Below are positions 1 through 7,109 of a stretch of 10,390 nucleotides of DNA, one piece after another; the first letter of the stretch is position 1; the number at the start of each line of letters is the position of its first letter. The notes beneath the pieces were generated by a model, which was not told where the DNA came from, made no database searches, and was given only the letters and a program-made list of their open reading frames with translations. This DNA comes from Kiritimatiellia bacterium. GTDB taxonomy: Bacteria; Verrucomicrobiota; Kiritimatiellia; RFP12; UBA1067. The translations under genes and the position numbers were made by a program. The stretch lies in the NCBI GenBank assembly GCA_017959645.1, contig JAGDAE010000074.1, positions 1-10,390 of the forward strand. Direction: 5' to 3'.

Positions 1-2913
1 AGCGGGATAGGCGGCGCGGGCGCGCCGATCGGCGGTAGCGCAGGAGACGGCGCCGACGGAACCGGCTCGGGCGGCGGCGGCGGCAGCTGGGGAGCGGGAG
101 CGATGCCGGGAGGACGCGGCGGAAGCGGAATTCTCGTCCTCCGCATCGGCGAACTCGACGGCGAATCGGCAGATCCGGCCGGATATGACGGACGGCTCGC
201 GGAAACGATCGCTGGCGGCGGAGTCTTCGCGGGCACCATCCAGTCGCTCGGCGCTGGCGCAAGCCTCGCGGACGTGTTTCTCGAATACGGCCTTTCGGCG
301 GACAATCTCAAATTCACCAATTACGTCGCCACGGTCGGCGCAGAGGGCGATTTCTCCGGCACGGTCCGGGGCCTGTCGACGAGAACCGTCTACTACGGGC
401 GGCTCTTTGCGACCAACGACGTGGCCGGCGCGGCCGCATGCAGACTGTCGGACGTCTTCCGGTTCGAGACGGCCGACGACGCATATCTCGACAACTACAA
501 CGGCAACGACGGGTTTTGGCAGGGAGTGAGCAACGGCACGTACAATGCGTCGTTCGCGATCGACGACGGCGCCGGCAGGGCGTTCGCCGACGAGATGTAC
601 GCGGTGCATCTCAACAGCGGATGGAATCCGAACACATGGAACGTGTACGGCTTCGACGCGGGGAACGTGCATACGTGCGGATGGTCGGAGATGGTCACGT
701 TCGGCTACGAGACGATGATGTTCATGGAGGGCGGCAAGACATACGCCTTCGCGGCCAACATCGACGATCACGCCATAGTCGTTGTCGATGGAACGAAGAT
801 CGTCGATACCGACGCGACCGGCTACGGAGCGCCGGCATCGTCGCTACCGAAGGGATATTTCGCGCCGCAGGCGGACGGCTGGTACCGCGTGGACGTCTAC
901 GCCGGCAACGCCTACCAGGGCGCCGGCTGCTGGGATGGCTTCATCGGAGTCGGCTGGTCGGATGACGGAGGGGAGAGCTGGAACCGCTTCCTCAATCCCG
1001 CCGGGGGGCCGGTCAGGTTCTTCGCGCCGGTCGACGACGCCGCCGAAATCATCCGCGTTTCGCGCGAAGGCGATTCGGTGTCGGCGTTTGTGCAGTTTTC
1101 GAAGTTCGCCGCCGGCTCCGGGCTCGCCGCGTATTGGGCGTCGACCTATCCCGGCACGGCGACAAACGGATGGACCCGCGTCGAGGGAATCGACGGCACA
1201 CTTGGGGCCAGCTGCGCCGGTTATTTCAGCTTCGACATTCCGTCCGGAGCGGAATATCTGCGTTTCGCTGCGCTCAAGGGAGATTACGTGTTCCAGTCCA
1301 AGGCGCTCAGGACATGCGAAATCGACGCGCCGGACGGCACCGGCATCGCCGCCGGATTCGTGTCGTTCGGCGACAGCGGGCTCGACAGCATGCCGGTCAA
1401 CATCGCGGTCTATTCGTGCGGAGAGGCGGAAACGGCCGATATCGTGGTAAGCTACGGCACTTCGCCCGGCGATCTCGACCAGAGCGCGACATTCGGCGGC
1501 CGCGGCGCGGGAATCGCCGAAATCGAAATCGGAGGGCTGGTCCACGGCACGGAATATTTCATGTCGTTCCGGCTCGAGAACGAGCGCGGAGAGAGGTCGG
1601 CACAGTCCGGAACGTACAGGTATTCGACGCTTTCGGGGGCGTCTTTCGTGCCCGGTTCGATGTCGGCGTCAGACGGCGGCACGACCCGCTTCGGGGTCTC
1701 GCTTTCGGGGTTGCGCGACGGACAGACGACGACGGTGTATCTCTATACCGGCGATGTAGGTTCGACGCTCACCAATACGTGCCAGGCCGTCGTTTCGCCG
1801 GATGCGGACGGTTTCTCGGCCGATGTCGTGTTCCCGTTCCTGACCGGCAGCTTCGACTACCGGTTCGTGGTCTCCAACGCCTACCACGGCGTCGTCTGGG
1901 GGGAGTCGACCGAGACGGCGACGAAGCAGATATACGACAGCACCGTCTACTATTGGCGCGGACCCGACGGCGATTGGAGAGACCCGGCGAACTGGACGGC
2001 GGAAGGCGGCGACGGCAGGGCGACCTATCCGGATTCGCGCGAAGCCGTCGCCGTGATCATCCCCGACAGCGTTTCGGTTCCGGTCGAAATCGCGCTCGAC
2101 GGCACCATTCAGGCGAAGCAGATACGCTTCATGCAGACGGGCACCAAAGCCGTATTCTCCGGCAACGGGAAAGATTCCACCGTTCTCGACGTCGCCGGTG
2201 ACGATTGCTGGAACGCCACCACCGAAAACGTCTCGATGGCTTTCAGGGATCTTTGCCTGCATTCGGCCGGCTTCTACATGTGGAACGGCTGCACCGTGTC
2301 GGTCGAGCGCGCGAAGGCAAGGCTTTCGAGCGAAACGCGGATGATCGGCAACAATTCCGCCCTCATCGTCGTCGGCGGATCGGAATTGCGCCAGACGAGG
2401 GAATTCATCGGCACGCTCGGCGACAACGTCAATATTGTGCTCGACGATTCTGCCATACTCCAGGACGCGGGCGGGCTCAATCTCTGCTACGAGAACTGGG
2501 CGGGGTCGTGCCGAATCGACATCTGCGGCGAGAATCCGCTCGTGCGCACATGGGGATATGCGGTTCTTTCGGGCCTCAACTCGGCGCCGGCCGGGGTTGT
2601 GCCGGAAATCGTGTTCCATCTGCCGGCGGGCGGATATTCCGAACCGCCGTTCATGGTCGTAAGCGAGGGCTACCGGTTCCTCGACCTTTCGAAGCAGCGG
2701 CTGAAAATCTCCATCGCCGAAGACTCCCCCGCGCTGCACATGTCGGGCAAGGTGAATACGATGCTGCTCGACGCGAAGTGGGGAATCAGAAGCGATCTCG
2801 TCGATCTCGACAATTCGGTCGAGCAGGCGGTTCTCGGATATGACGATCCGGAAAATCCGACTGCGATACTGGTGTCGGCGAGCTGCCCCGGCTTCGTCAT
2901 CATCGTGAAATAG
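1..2913 (+). CDS. Large exported glycine-rich / FN3-like / PA14-like surface protein, 5' truncated by window
   Basis: The reading frame is open from base 1, so the first ATG at 103 is internal and the real start lies upstream; 970 codons are visible. Modules in order: the end of a glycine-rich domain (nt 1-140, GSGGGGGSW then GGRGGSGILVLR); an FN3-like beta module (about 145-470, EYGLS then STRTVYYGRLFATN); a PA14-like module (about 480-1030, with FAANIDDHAIVVVDG and a DGWYRVDVYAGN strand); an unassigned module (about 1030-1330); further FN3-like segments (about 1345-1935, IVVSYGTS and HGTEYFMSFRLENE); and a C-terminal region starting YYWRGPDGDWRDPANWT (nt 1945 on), an opening common in autotransporter-like passenger repeats. 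It ends in FVIIVK with no PEP-CTERM, LPXTG or membrane anchor visible. The role is probably extracellular, such as glycan binding or adhesion; this is inferred from modules only. No enzyme domain is visible in the part present. A weak hairpin follows the stop. Confidence 0.85.
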   Translation, partial: SGIGGAGAPIGGSAGDGADGTGSGGGGGSWGAGAMPGGRGGSGILVLRIGELDGESADPAGYDGRLAETIAGGGVFAGTIQSLGAGASLADVFLEYGLSADNLKFTNYVATVGAEGDFSGTVRGLSTRTVYYGRLFATNDVAGAAACRLSDVFRFETADDAYLDNYNGNDGFWQGVSNGTYNASFAIDDGAGRAFADEMYAVHLNSGWNPNTWNVYGFDAGNVHTCGWSEMVTFGYETMMFMEGGKTYAFAANIDDHAIVVVDGTKIVDTDATGYGAPASSLPKGYFAPQADGWYRVDVYAGNAYQGAGCWDGFIGVGWSDDGGESWNRFLNPAGGPVRFFAPVDDAAEIIRVSREGDSVSAFVQFSKFAAGSGLAAYWASTYPGTATNGWTRVEGIDGTLGASCAGYFSFDIPSGAEYLRFAALKGDYVFQSKALRTCEIDAPDGTGIAAGFVSFGDSGLDSMPVNIAVYSCGEAETADIVVSYGTSPGDLDQSATFGGRGAGIAEIEIGGLVHGTEYFMSFRLENERGERSAQSGTYRYSTLSGASFVPGSMSASDGGTTRFGVSLSGLRDGQTTTVYLYTGDVGSTLTNTCQAVVSPDADGFSADVVFPFLTGSFDYRFVVSNAYHGVVWGESTETATKQIYDSTVYYWRGPDGDWRDPANWTAEGGDGRATYPDSREAVAVIIPDSVSVPVEIALDGTIQAKQIRFMQTGTKAVFSGNGKDSTVLDVAGDDCWNATTENVSMAFRDLCLHSAGFYMWNGCTVSVERAKARLSSETRMIGNNSALIVVGGSELRQTREFIGTLGDNVNIVLDDSAILQDAGGLNLCYENWAGSCRIDICGENPLVRTWGYAVLSGLNSAPAGVVPEIVFHLPAGGYSEPPFMVVSEGYRFLDLSKQRLKISIAEDSPALHMSGKVNTMLLDAKWGIRSDLVDLDNSVEQAVLGYDDPENPTAILVSASCPGFVIIVK
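70..84 (+). repeat. (GGC)5 glycine run in glycine-rich domain
   Basis: Five perfect GGC codons in frame with the first gene, near the end of its glycine-rich domain. Gain or loss of a unit would change only the number of glycines, so this is an in-frame microsatellite, not an on/off switch. Confidence 0.6.
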
Positions 2914-2918
2914 TCTTT

Positions 2919-2942
2919 GCCCGGAAGCGCAAACCGCCGGGC
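2919..2942 (+). terminator. Weak hairpin after the surface-protein gene, possible terminator
   Basis: GCCCGG (2919-2924) can pair with CCGGGC (2937-2942) across a 12-nt loop, 5 nt after the stop codon. The downstream side has only scattered T residues and no U-tract, so intrinsic termination would be inefficient. Its position between a stop codon and a new promoter is what makes it worth listing. Confidence 0.3.
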
Positions 2943-2966
2943 CGTGCAATTTCCGTTCCTTCGGCG

Positions 2967-2996
2967 TTGCGCAGGCGCGCTTGAATGTGGTATAAT
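2967..2996 (+). promoter_or_regulatory. Extended -10 promoter driving the sugar-enzyme operon
   Basis: A perfect TATAAT at 2991-2996 is preceded by TGG, giving the extended -10 form TGnTATAAT. A poor -35 match, TTGCGC, lies at 2967-2972 with an 18-nt spacer; the extended -10 may compensate. The predicted transcription start is near 3003, giving a leader of about 23 nt. It is the only good promoter I see before the five genes from 3026 to 9028. Confidence 0.75.
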
Positions 2997-3025
2997 ACCC
3001 AAAAGCAAAACCGGAAAACCGAACC

Positions 3026-3865
3026 ATGAAATCATCGCTCACTGACGTACTCGCGTACGCTGAAAAGAACAACTGCGCCGTCGGCGCGTTCAACACCCCG
3101 ACCTGGGAGAACATCGTCGCCGTGATATCTGCGGCCGAGGAGCTGGGAACTCCCGTCATAATTTCGCACGCCCAGCTGCACGAACCGGAGGCGCCGCTCG
3201 AGACGACCGGCCCGCTGATGCTGTGGGCGGCGGCGCGCGCGAAAGTTCCCGTATGCGTGTTTCTCGACCACGGCGAGACGGTCGGCTACGTGAAAAGGGC
3301 GATCGACCTCGGGTTCGACGCGGTCATGTACGACGCGTCGCTCGCGCCGTATGCGGACAACGTCGCGGGCACGAAGGAGGTCGTCGCCTACGCGCACGCG
3401 AAAGGCGCGCAGGTCGAGGCCGAGATCGGCGCTCTCGCCCAGCGCGAAGGCGGCGCTGGCGGCACGGGACAGGCCGTCTACACCGACCCGGAGCTCGCGG
3501 TGAAGTTCGTCAAGGATACCGGAATCGACGCGCTCGCCGCCTCGTTCGGCACCTCGCACGGCATCTACAAGGCCAAACCGGTGCTCGACTTCGAGCGCAT
3601 CAAGAAGATACGCGAACTTACCGGCCTTCCGCTCGTCATGCACGGCGGAAGCGGCGTAAGCCCCGAAGACTACCGTACCGCGATCGGCTGCGGAATCCGC
3701 AAGATCAACTACTATTCGTACATGGCGCGCGCCGGCAAAAACGCCGTCGCCGGGCGCCTCGCGAAGGAGGACGTGACCTTCTTCCACGTCCTCGCCGCCG
3801 ACGCGACGAAGGCGATGAAGGAGAACGCGCTCGCCGCCATGAAAGTTTTCATCAACAAGGAGTGA
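3026..3865 (+). CDS. Class II fructose/tagatose-bisphosphate aldolase family protein
   Basis: 279 residues, the usual length for the GatY/KbaY/Fba class II family: zinc-dependent (beta/alpha)8 aldolases that cleave ketose bisphosphates to dihydroxyacetone phosphate plus an aldehyde in the cytoplasm. Visible signatures are VFLDHG (Asp81 catalytic, His82 zinc), VEAEIG (Glu133 zinc), FGTSHGIYK (His178 zinc) and VMHGGSG (His206 zinc). The stretch YTDPELAVKFVKDTGIDALA resembles GatY/KbaY more than the longer Fba type. One oddity: the motif usually reading KINVxT(E/D), which contacts substrate, is KINYYSYM (226-233) here, and MYDAS replaces the common M(I/F)DGS. The true substrate may therefore differ from fructose or tagatose 1,6-bisphosphate. 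It is the first gene of the operon, behind a short A-rich leader with no strong Shine-Dalgarno; the next start is 6 nt downstream. Family sure, substrate unknown. Confidence 0.93.
   Translation: MKSSLTDVLAYAEKNNCAVGAFNTPTWENIVAVISAAEELGTPVIISHAQLHEPEAPLETTGPLMLWAAARAKVPVCVFLDHGETVGYVKRAIDLGFDAVMYDASLAPYADNVAGTKEVVAYAHAKGAQVEAEIGALAQREGGAGGTGQAVYTDPELAVKFVKDTGIDALAASFGTSHGIYKAKPVLDFERIKKIRELTGLPLVMHGGSGVSPEDYRTAIGCGIRKINYYSYMARAGKNAVAGRLAKEDVTFFHVLAADATKAMKENALAAMKVFINKE
3857..3862 (+). promoter_or_regulatory. Ribosome binding site of the dehydrogenase gene, inside the aldolase 3' end
   Basis: AAGGAG forms the last two sense codons of the aldolase gene and sits 9 nt before the ATG at 3872. 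This fixes the dehydrogenase start and suggests translational coupling of the two genes. Confidence 0.7.
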
Positions 3866-3871
3866 CAAGCC

Positions 3872-4969
3872 ATGATACCGGAAAAATGCAAAATATCGGT
3901 TCTCGAAGAGCCGCGCAAGATGGTCCTCAAGGAAGTCGCGATACCCGCGATCGGCGACGACGAGATTCTCGTCAAGGTCGAGGGCTGCGGAATCTGCGGA
4001 ACCGACGTCCATGAATTCAAGGGCGATCCGTTCAAGTTCTGTCCCGTGCAGCTCGGCCACGAGGGAACCGGCGAGATCGTCGCGCTCGGCAGAAACGTGA
4101 CGAAGGATTTCACCGGCAAGCCGCTCAAGGTGGGCGACAAGATCGTGACGGGGCTCAAGAGCTGCGGCACGTGCGACACGTGCAGGTTCCATCCCGAAGT
4201 CGCCGAGCTTTGCAACGGCGGGGAGATCTTCGGGCTGCTCCCGGGCGAAGGCCACTACCTCAACGGCTGGTTCGGCGAGTACATGAAGGTCAACGCTGGC
4301 GGCGTCGTCTTCAACGTCAGCGACATGGACCGCGATCTGCGAATCCTCATCGAGCCGGCTGCGGTGATCGTGCACGCGGTCGAGCAGGCCAAGCAGATAT
4401 TCAACTTCAAGTTCGATTCGTACGTGCTCGTGCAGGGGTGCGGGCCGATCGGGCTGCTGCTGCTGGCGATGGTGCGCTGCCTGGGCGTCAGGAACATCAT
4501 CGCGTGCGACGGGGACGAGAAGCGGCTCGAGTTCGCGAAACGGCTCGGCGCGCGCTACGCGGTGAACGGGCTGGCGGAGGACGCGGTCGGGCAGGTCATG
4601 GCGCTCACCGGCGGCGAGGGCGGGGAGATGGTCTTCCAGTGCACGGGTTCGCCGAAGGCGGCCTCTCGCGCGTGGAAGTACGTTCGCCGCGGCGGCAGCT
4701 TCTGCGAGCTCGGGTTCTTCACCAACAACGGCGACACCACCTATTCGCCCCACCTCGACATGTGCAACAAGCAGGTCAAGGCGTGCGGCAGCTGGACGTA
4801 CCAGGCGAAGGACTGGGTGCAGAGCTTCGACTTCCTCAAGGAGGCGCAGGAGCGCGGGCTGCCGGTCACGGAGCTGATAACCCACAAGTATCCGCTCGAC
4901 AGGATGAACGAGGCGATGGAGATGAACATCTCCATGCAGGGGCTCAAAATCGCGTTCGTGAACGAATAA
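3872..4969 (+). CDS. Zinc-dependent medium-chain alcohol/polyol dehydrogenase (MDR family)
   Basis: 365 residues, typical of zinc MDR enzymes (sorbitol, galactitol-phosphate and threonine dehydrogenase relatives) that oxidise a secondary alcohol with NAD(P). The N-terminal GroES-like domain carries the catalytic zinc set GICGTD (Cys42) and GHE (His63, Glu64), with EPAAV (Glu161) as the usual further ligand region. The structural zinc lobe is complete: Cys98, Cys101, Cys104 and Cys114. The Rossmann motif is QGCGPIG (188-194), and the acidic Asp213 at the end of the second beta strand favours NAD over NADP. There is no signal peptide, so it is cytoplasmic. Together with the aldolase upstream and the glycosidases downstream it probably acts in catabolism of a released sugar or polyol; the exact substrate cannot be read from sequence. 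The family call is firm. Confidence 0.93.
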   Translation: MIPEKCKISVLEEPRKMVLKEVAIPAIGDDEILVKVEGCGICGTDVHEFKGDPFKFCPVQLGHEGTGEIVALGRNVTKDFTGKPLKVGDKIVTGLKSCGTCDTCRFHPEVAELCNGGEIFGLLPGEGHYLNGWFGEYMKVNAGGVVFNVSDMDRDLRILIEPAAVIVHAVEQAKQIFNFKFDSYVLVQGCGPIGLLLLAMVRCLGVRNIIACDGDEKRLEFAKRLGARYAVNGLAEDAVGQVMALTGGEGGEMVFQCTGSPKAASRAWKYVRRGGSFCELGFFTNNGDTTYSPHLDMCNKQVKACGSWTYQAKDWVQSFDFLKEAQERGLPVTELITHKYPLDRMNEAMEMNISMQGLKIAFVNE

Positions 4970-4989
4970 AGAAAACAGGGAGGTCGGCG

Positions 4990-6414
4990 ATGGCTTTCGA
5001 CAGACGGCAGTTTCTGAAAGGCACGGCGTGGATGGGCGCGGCGGCGTTCGTCGGCGGATGCGTCTCGAGGGGGCATCTTTCGGGCGGCGGCTCCATGCAG
5101 GGGTTCGCGGCCGGGCCGATCCGCAAGGTGCGGGTCGGGTGCGTGGGGCTGGGGATGCGCGGACCGGGCGCGGTGCAGCGCCTGTCGGCGATACCCGGCG
5201 TCGAGGTGGTCGCGCTGTGCGACCTCTACGCCGAAAGGGCCGAGCGGTGGAATGCGTGGCTCAAGGAGAACGGCAAGCCGTCCGCGCGCGTGTACAGCGG
5301 CGAGGAGGGGTACAAGGCGCTTTGCGACAGCGACCTCGATCTCGTCTACAACACCACCCCGTGGCAACTGCACGAGCCGATCGCGCGCTATGCGATGGAA
5401 AGCGGCAAGCACGTCGCGATAGAGGTTCCCGCCGCGATGAACCTCGACGAATGCTGGTCGCTCGTCGAGACCTCCGAGCGCACGCGCCGGCACTGCATGC
5501 AGCTCGAAAACTGCTGCTACGGCGAAATCGAGATGCTTACGCTCAACCTCGTGCGCCTCGGCAAGCTCGGCGAACTCGTCCACGCCGAAGGCGCCTACAT
5601 CCACGACCTCAGGGAGGGAATCTACAAATCGCCCGAAGAAGGCAGCTACCAGGGCTACTGGCGGCTCAAGTGGAACGTCGAGCATTCCGGCAACATCTAC
5701 CCGACCCACGGGCTGGTGCCGCTCATGCAGGCGATGGACATCAACCGCGGCGACCGCTTCGACTATCTGACGAGCGTCAACTCCGCCCAGATCGGCATGC
5801 TCGCCTACGCGCGCGAAAAATTCGGTCCGGACAGCTGGCAGGCGAGGGAGATTCCCAAGTCCGGCGACATGTCGACGACCGTAATCAAGACCGTCAAGGG
5901 AAAGACGATCATGGTCCAGCACGACGTCACCAGCGCGAGGCCCTACAGCCGCATCAATCTCGTCTCCGGCACGCAGGGGATTCTCAACGACTATCCCTTC
6001 CGCGTCGCCTTCGCCGAAAAGCCGGGCGACCCGGTGCACGAATGGTTCGGCGAGGAGCGCAAGAACGAGGTGCTCGAGAAGTACAAGCATCCGCTCTGGA
6101 AGGTCGCCGGCGAGATCGCCCAGAAGGTCGGCGGGCACGGCGGCATGGACTTCCTCATGGATCTTCGCCTCGCCTACTGCCTGCAGAACGGCCTGCCGCT
6201 CGACATGGACGTCTACGATCTGGCCTCCAGCTGCTCGCTGTGCGAGCTGTGCGAGAGGTCTTCCGACAACCGCGGCGCGAGCCAAGACGTGCCCGATTTC
6301 ACCGGCGGCACGTGGCGGACGACTCCGCCGCTCGGAATCGAGTCCGTCGACCTGTCGAAGATGGGTCTCGACGCCGGAGACGTGGGCGAAAGTTCCGCGC
6401 AGCTCAACGTGTGA
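4990..6414 (+). CDS. Tat-exported lipoprotein, GH109-type Gfo/Idh/MocA NAD-dependent glycosidase
   Basis: 474 residues. GH109 enzymes are NAD-dependent glycosidases (founding activity alpha-N-acetylgalactosaminidase) that work by transient oxidation at C3 and elimination. The N-terminus has a twin-arginine motif, DRRQFLKG (4-11), a short hydrophobic stretch and a lipobox-like VGGC (Cys24), so export is predicted as a folded, Tat-dependent lipoprotein. The Rossmann motif is VGLGMRGPG (52-60) and the family EVP motif is AIEVPAA (143-149). Further family stretches are QLENCCYGE (171-179), IYPTHG (236-241; Tyr237 and His240 are likely active-site residues), DVTSARPYSR (312-321), VGGHGGMDF (380-388), GLPLDMDVYD (401-410) and VPDFTGG near the end. 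The start is set by GGGAGG at 4978-4983, 6 nt before ATG. The stop overlaps the next start. The family call is strong; specificity for alpha-GalNAc is inferred, since many GH109 members are untested. Confidence 0.92.
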   Translation: MAFDRRQFLKGTAWMGAAAFVGGCVSRGHLSGGGSMQGFAAGPIRKVRVGCVGLGMRGPGAVQRLSAIPGVEVVALCDLYAERAERWNAWLKENGKPSARVYSGEEGYKALCDSDLDLVYNTTPWQLHEPIARYAMESGKHVAIEVPAAMNLDECWSLVETSERTRRHCMQLENCCYGEIEMLTLNLVRLGKLGELVHAEGAYIHDLREGIYKSPEEGSYQGYWRLKWNVEHSGNIYPTHGLVPLMQAMDINRGDRFDYLTSVNSAQIGMLAYAREKFGPDSWQAREIPKSGDMSTTVIKTVKGKTIMVQHDVTSARPYSRINLVSGTQGILNDYPFRVAFAEKPGDPVHEWFGEERKNEVLEKYKHPLWKVAGEIAQKVGGHGGMDFLMDLRLAYCLQNGLPLDMDVYDLASSCSLCELCERSSDNRGASQDVPDFTGGTWRTTPPLGIESVDLSKMGLDAGDVGESSAQLNV

Positions 6415-7109
6415 AGCGGCGCCTGCCGTTCGAAATCCTCCACGAAGACCGCGACGTGATCGCGATCGACAAGCCCGCGGGTCTGCTCACGACGAATACC
6501 AGACTCGCGGGCAGGCTCGCGCGCGAAAGCCAGCCGACCGCCGAGAACTTCCTCAACGACTACGTCCGCAAGGGCCAGGCGAAGAGTTCCAGGCGCGTAT
6601 GGCTCGTGCACCGTCTCGACCGCGACACGAGCGGGGCGATGCTCTTCGCGAAGGACGAACGGTTCGCCGAGGCGATGCGCGCGGACTGGAACCGCCTCAC
6701 CGGAAAGACCTATCTCGCGCTGGTGGAAGGCGAGCTCGAAGAGCAGTCGGGCTTTTTCGAGTCGTATCTGAGGGACGATCCGCGCACGATGAAGGTATCG
6801 AGCGTGAAGGACGCGCGGCAGGGCAAGCTCGCCCGCACCGAGTGGCGGCGGCTTTCCGTCGGCGGGGGCGCCACGCTCGTCGAGGTCAAGCTCAAGACCG
6901 GACGCAAGAACCAGATACGCGTCCACTTCTCCGAGGCGGGCCACCCGGTCGTCGGCGACGTGAAATACGGCGGAGCGAAATCGACGCGTCTGCATCTGCA
7001 TTCGCTTTCGATAGAATACGAAAATCCGCGCACGCGCGAGAAGCGCCGCATCGAAGCGCCGCTCTTCCCGCCGGGGAGCGCATTGGAGGCAGACAGAAGA
7101 TGGAAATGA
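6411..7109 (+). CDS. RluA-family RNA pseudouridine synthase
   Basis: 232 residues starting at GTG 6411, whose GTGA overlaps the TGA of the preceding gene by 4 nt; starting here keeps the FEILHEDRDVIAIDKPAG opening of the family intact. The signature VHRLDRDTSG (66-75) contains the catalytic Asp70, and GRKNQIRVH plus HPVVGDVKYGG (164-188) are the usual C-terminal family motifs. There is no N-terminal S4 domain, as in RluA/TruC-like members. The enzyme converts specific uridines in rRNA or tRNA to pseudouridine in the cytoplasm; the target site cannot be told from sequence. Its setting is unusual: it is translationally coupled inside a run of sugar-catabolism genes, between two exported glycosidases. 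I see no frameshift or missing motif, so it looks functional. Confidence 0.93.
   Translation: MKRRLPFEILHEDRDVIAIDKPAGLLTTNTRLAGRLARESQPTAENFLNDYVRKGQAKSSRRVWLVHRLDRDTSGAMLFAKDERFAEAMRADWNRLTGKTYLALVEGELEEQSGFFESYLRDDPRTMKVSSVKDARQGKLARTEWRRLSVGGGATLVEVKLKTGRKNQIRVHFSEAGHPVVGDVKYGGAKSTRLHLHSLSIEYENPRTREKRRIEAPLFPPGSALEADRRWK
7085..7089 (+). promoter_or_regulatory. Shine-Dalgarno deciding the start of the GH127-type gene
   Basis: GGAGG lies 10 nt before ATG 7100 and 16 nt before ATG 7106. The spacing favours 7100, although 7106 would give a classic ATGA overlap with the upstream stop. The choice changes only the first two residues. Confidence 0.55.

Noticed and set aside
103..105. ATG at 103 as the start of the first gene
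   Set aside because: The frame is open upstream to base 1 and encodes the continuing glycine-rich domain, and there is no ribosome binding site before this ATG.
1669..3159. Minus-strand open frame spanning the end of the surface protein, the promoter and the aldolase start
   Set aside because: It runs through an intergenic region and a clear promoter on the other strand, and its composition is typical of a GC-driven shadow frame.
3032..4885. Long open frame on the minus strand opposite the aldolase and dehydrogenase genes
   Set aside because: It is antisense to two genes with complete family motifs, its translation is rich in Arg, Asp, Leu and His without any recognisable motif, and long antisense frames are expected at this GC content.
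4741..6285. Minus-strand open frame opposite the GH109-type gene
   Set aside because: No motif, no ribosome binding site, and fully antisense to a well-supported gene.
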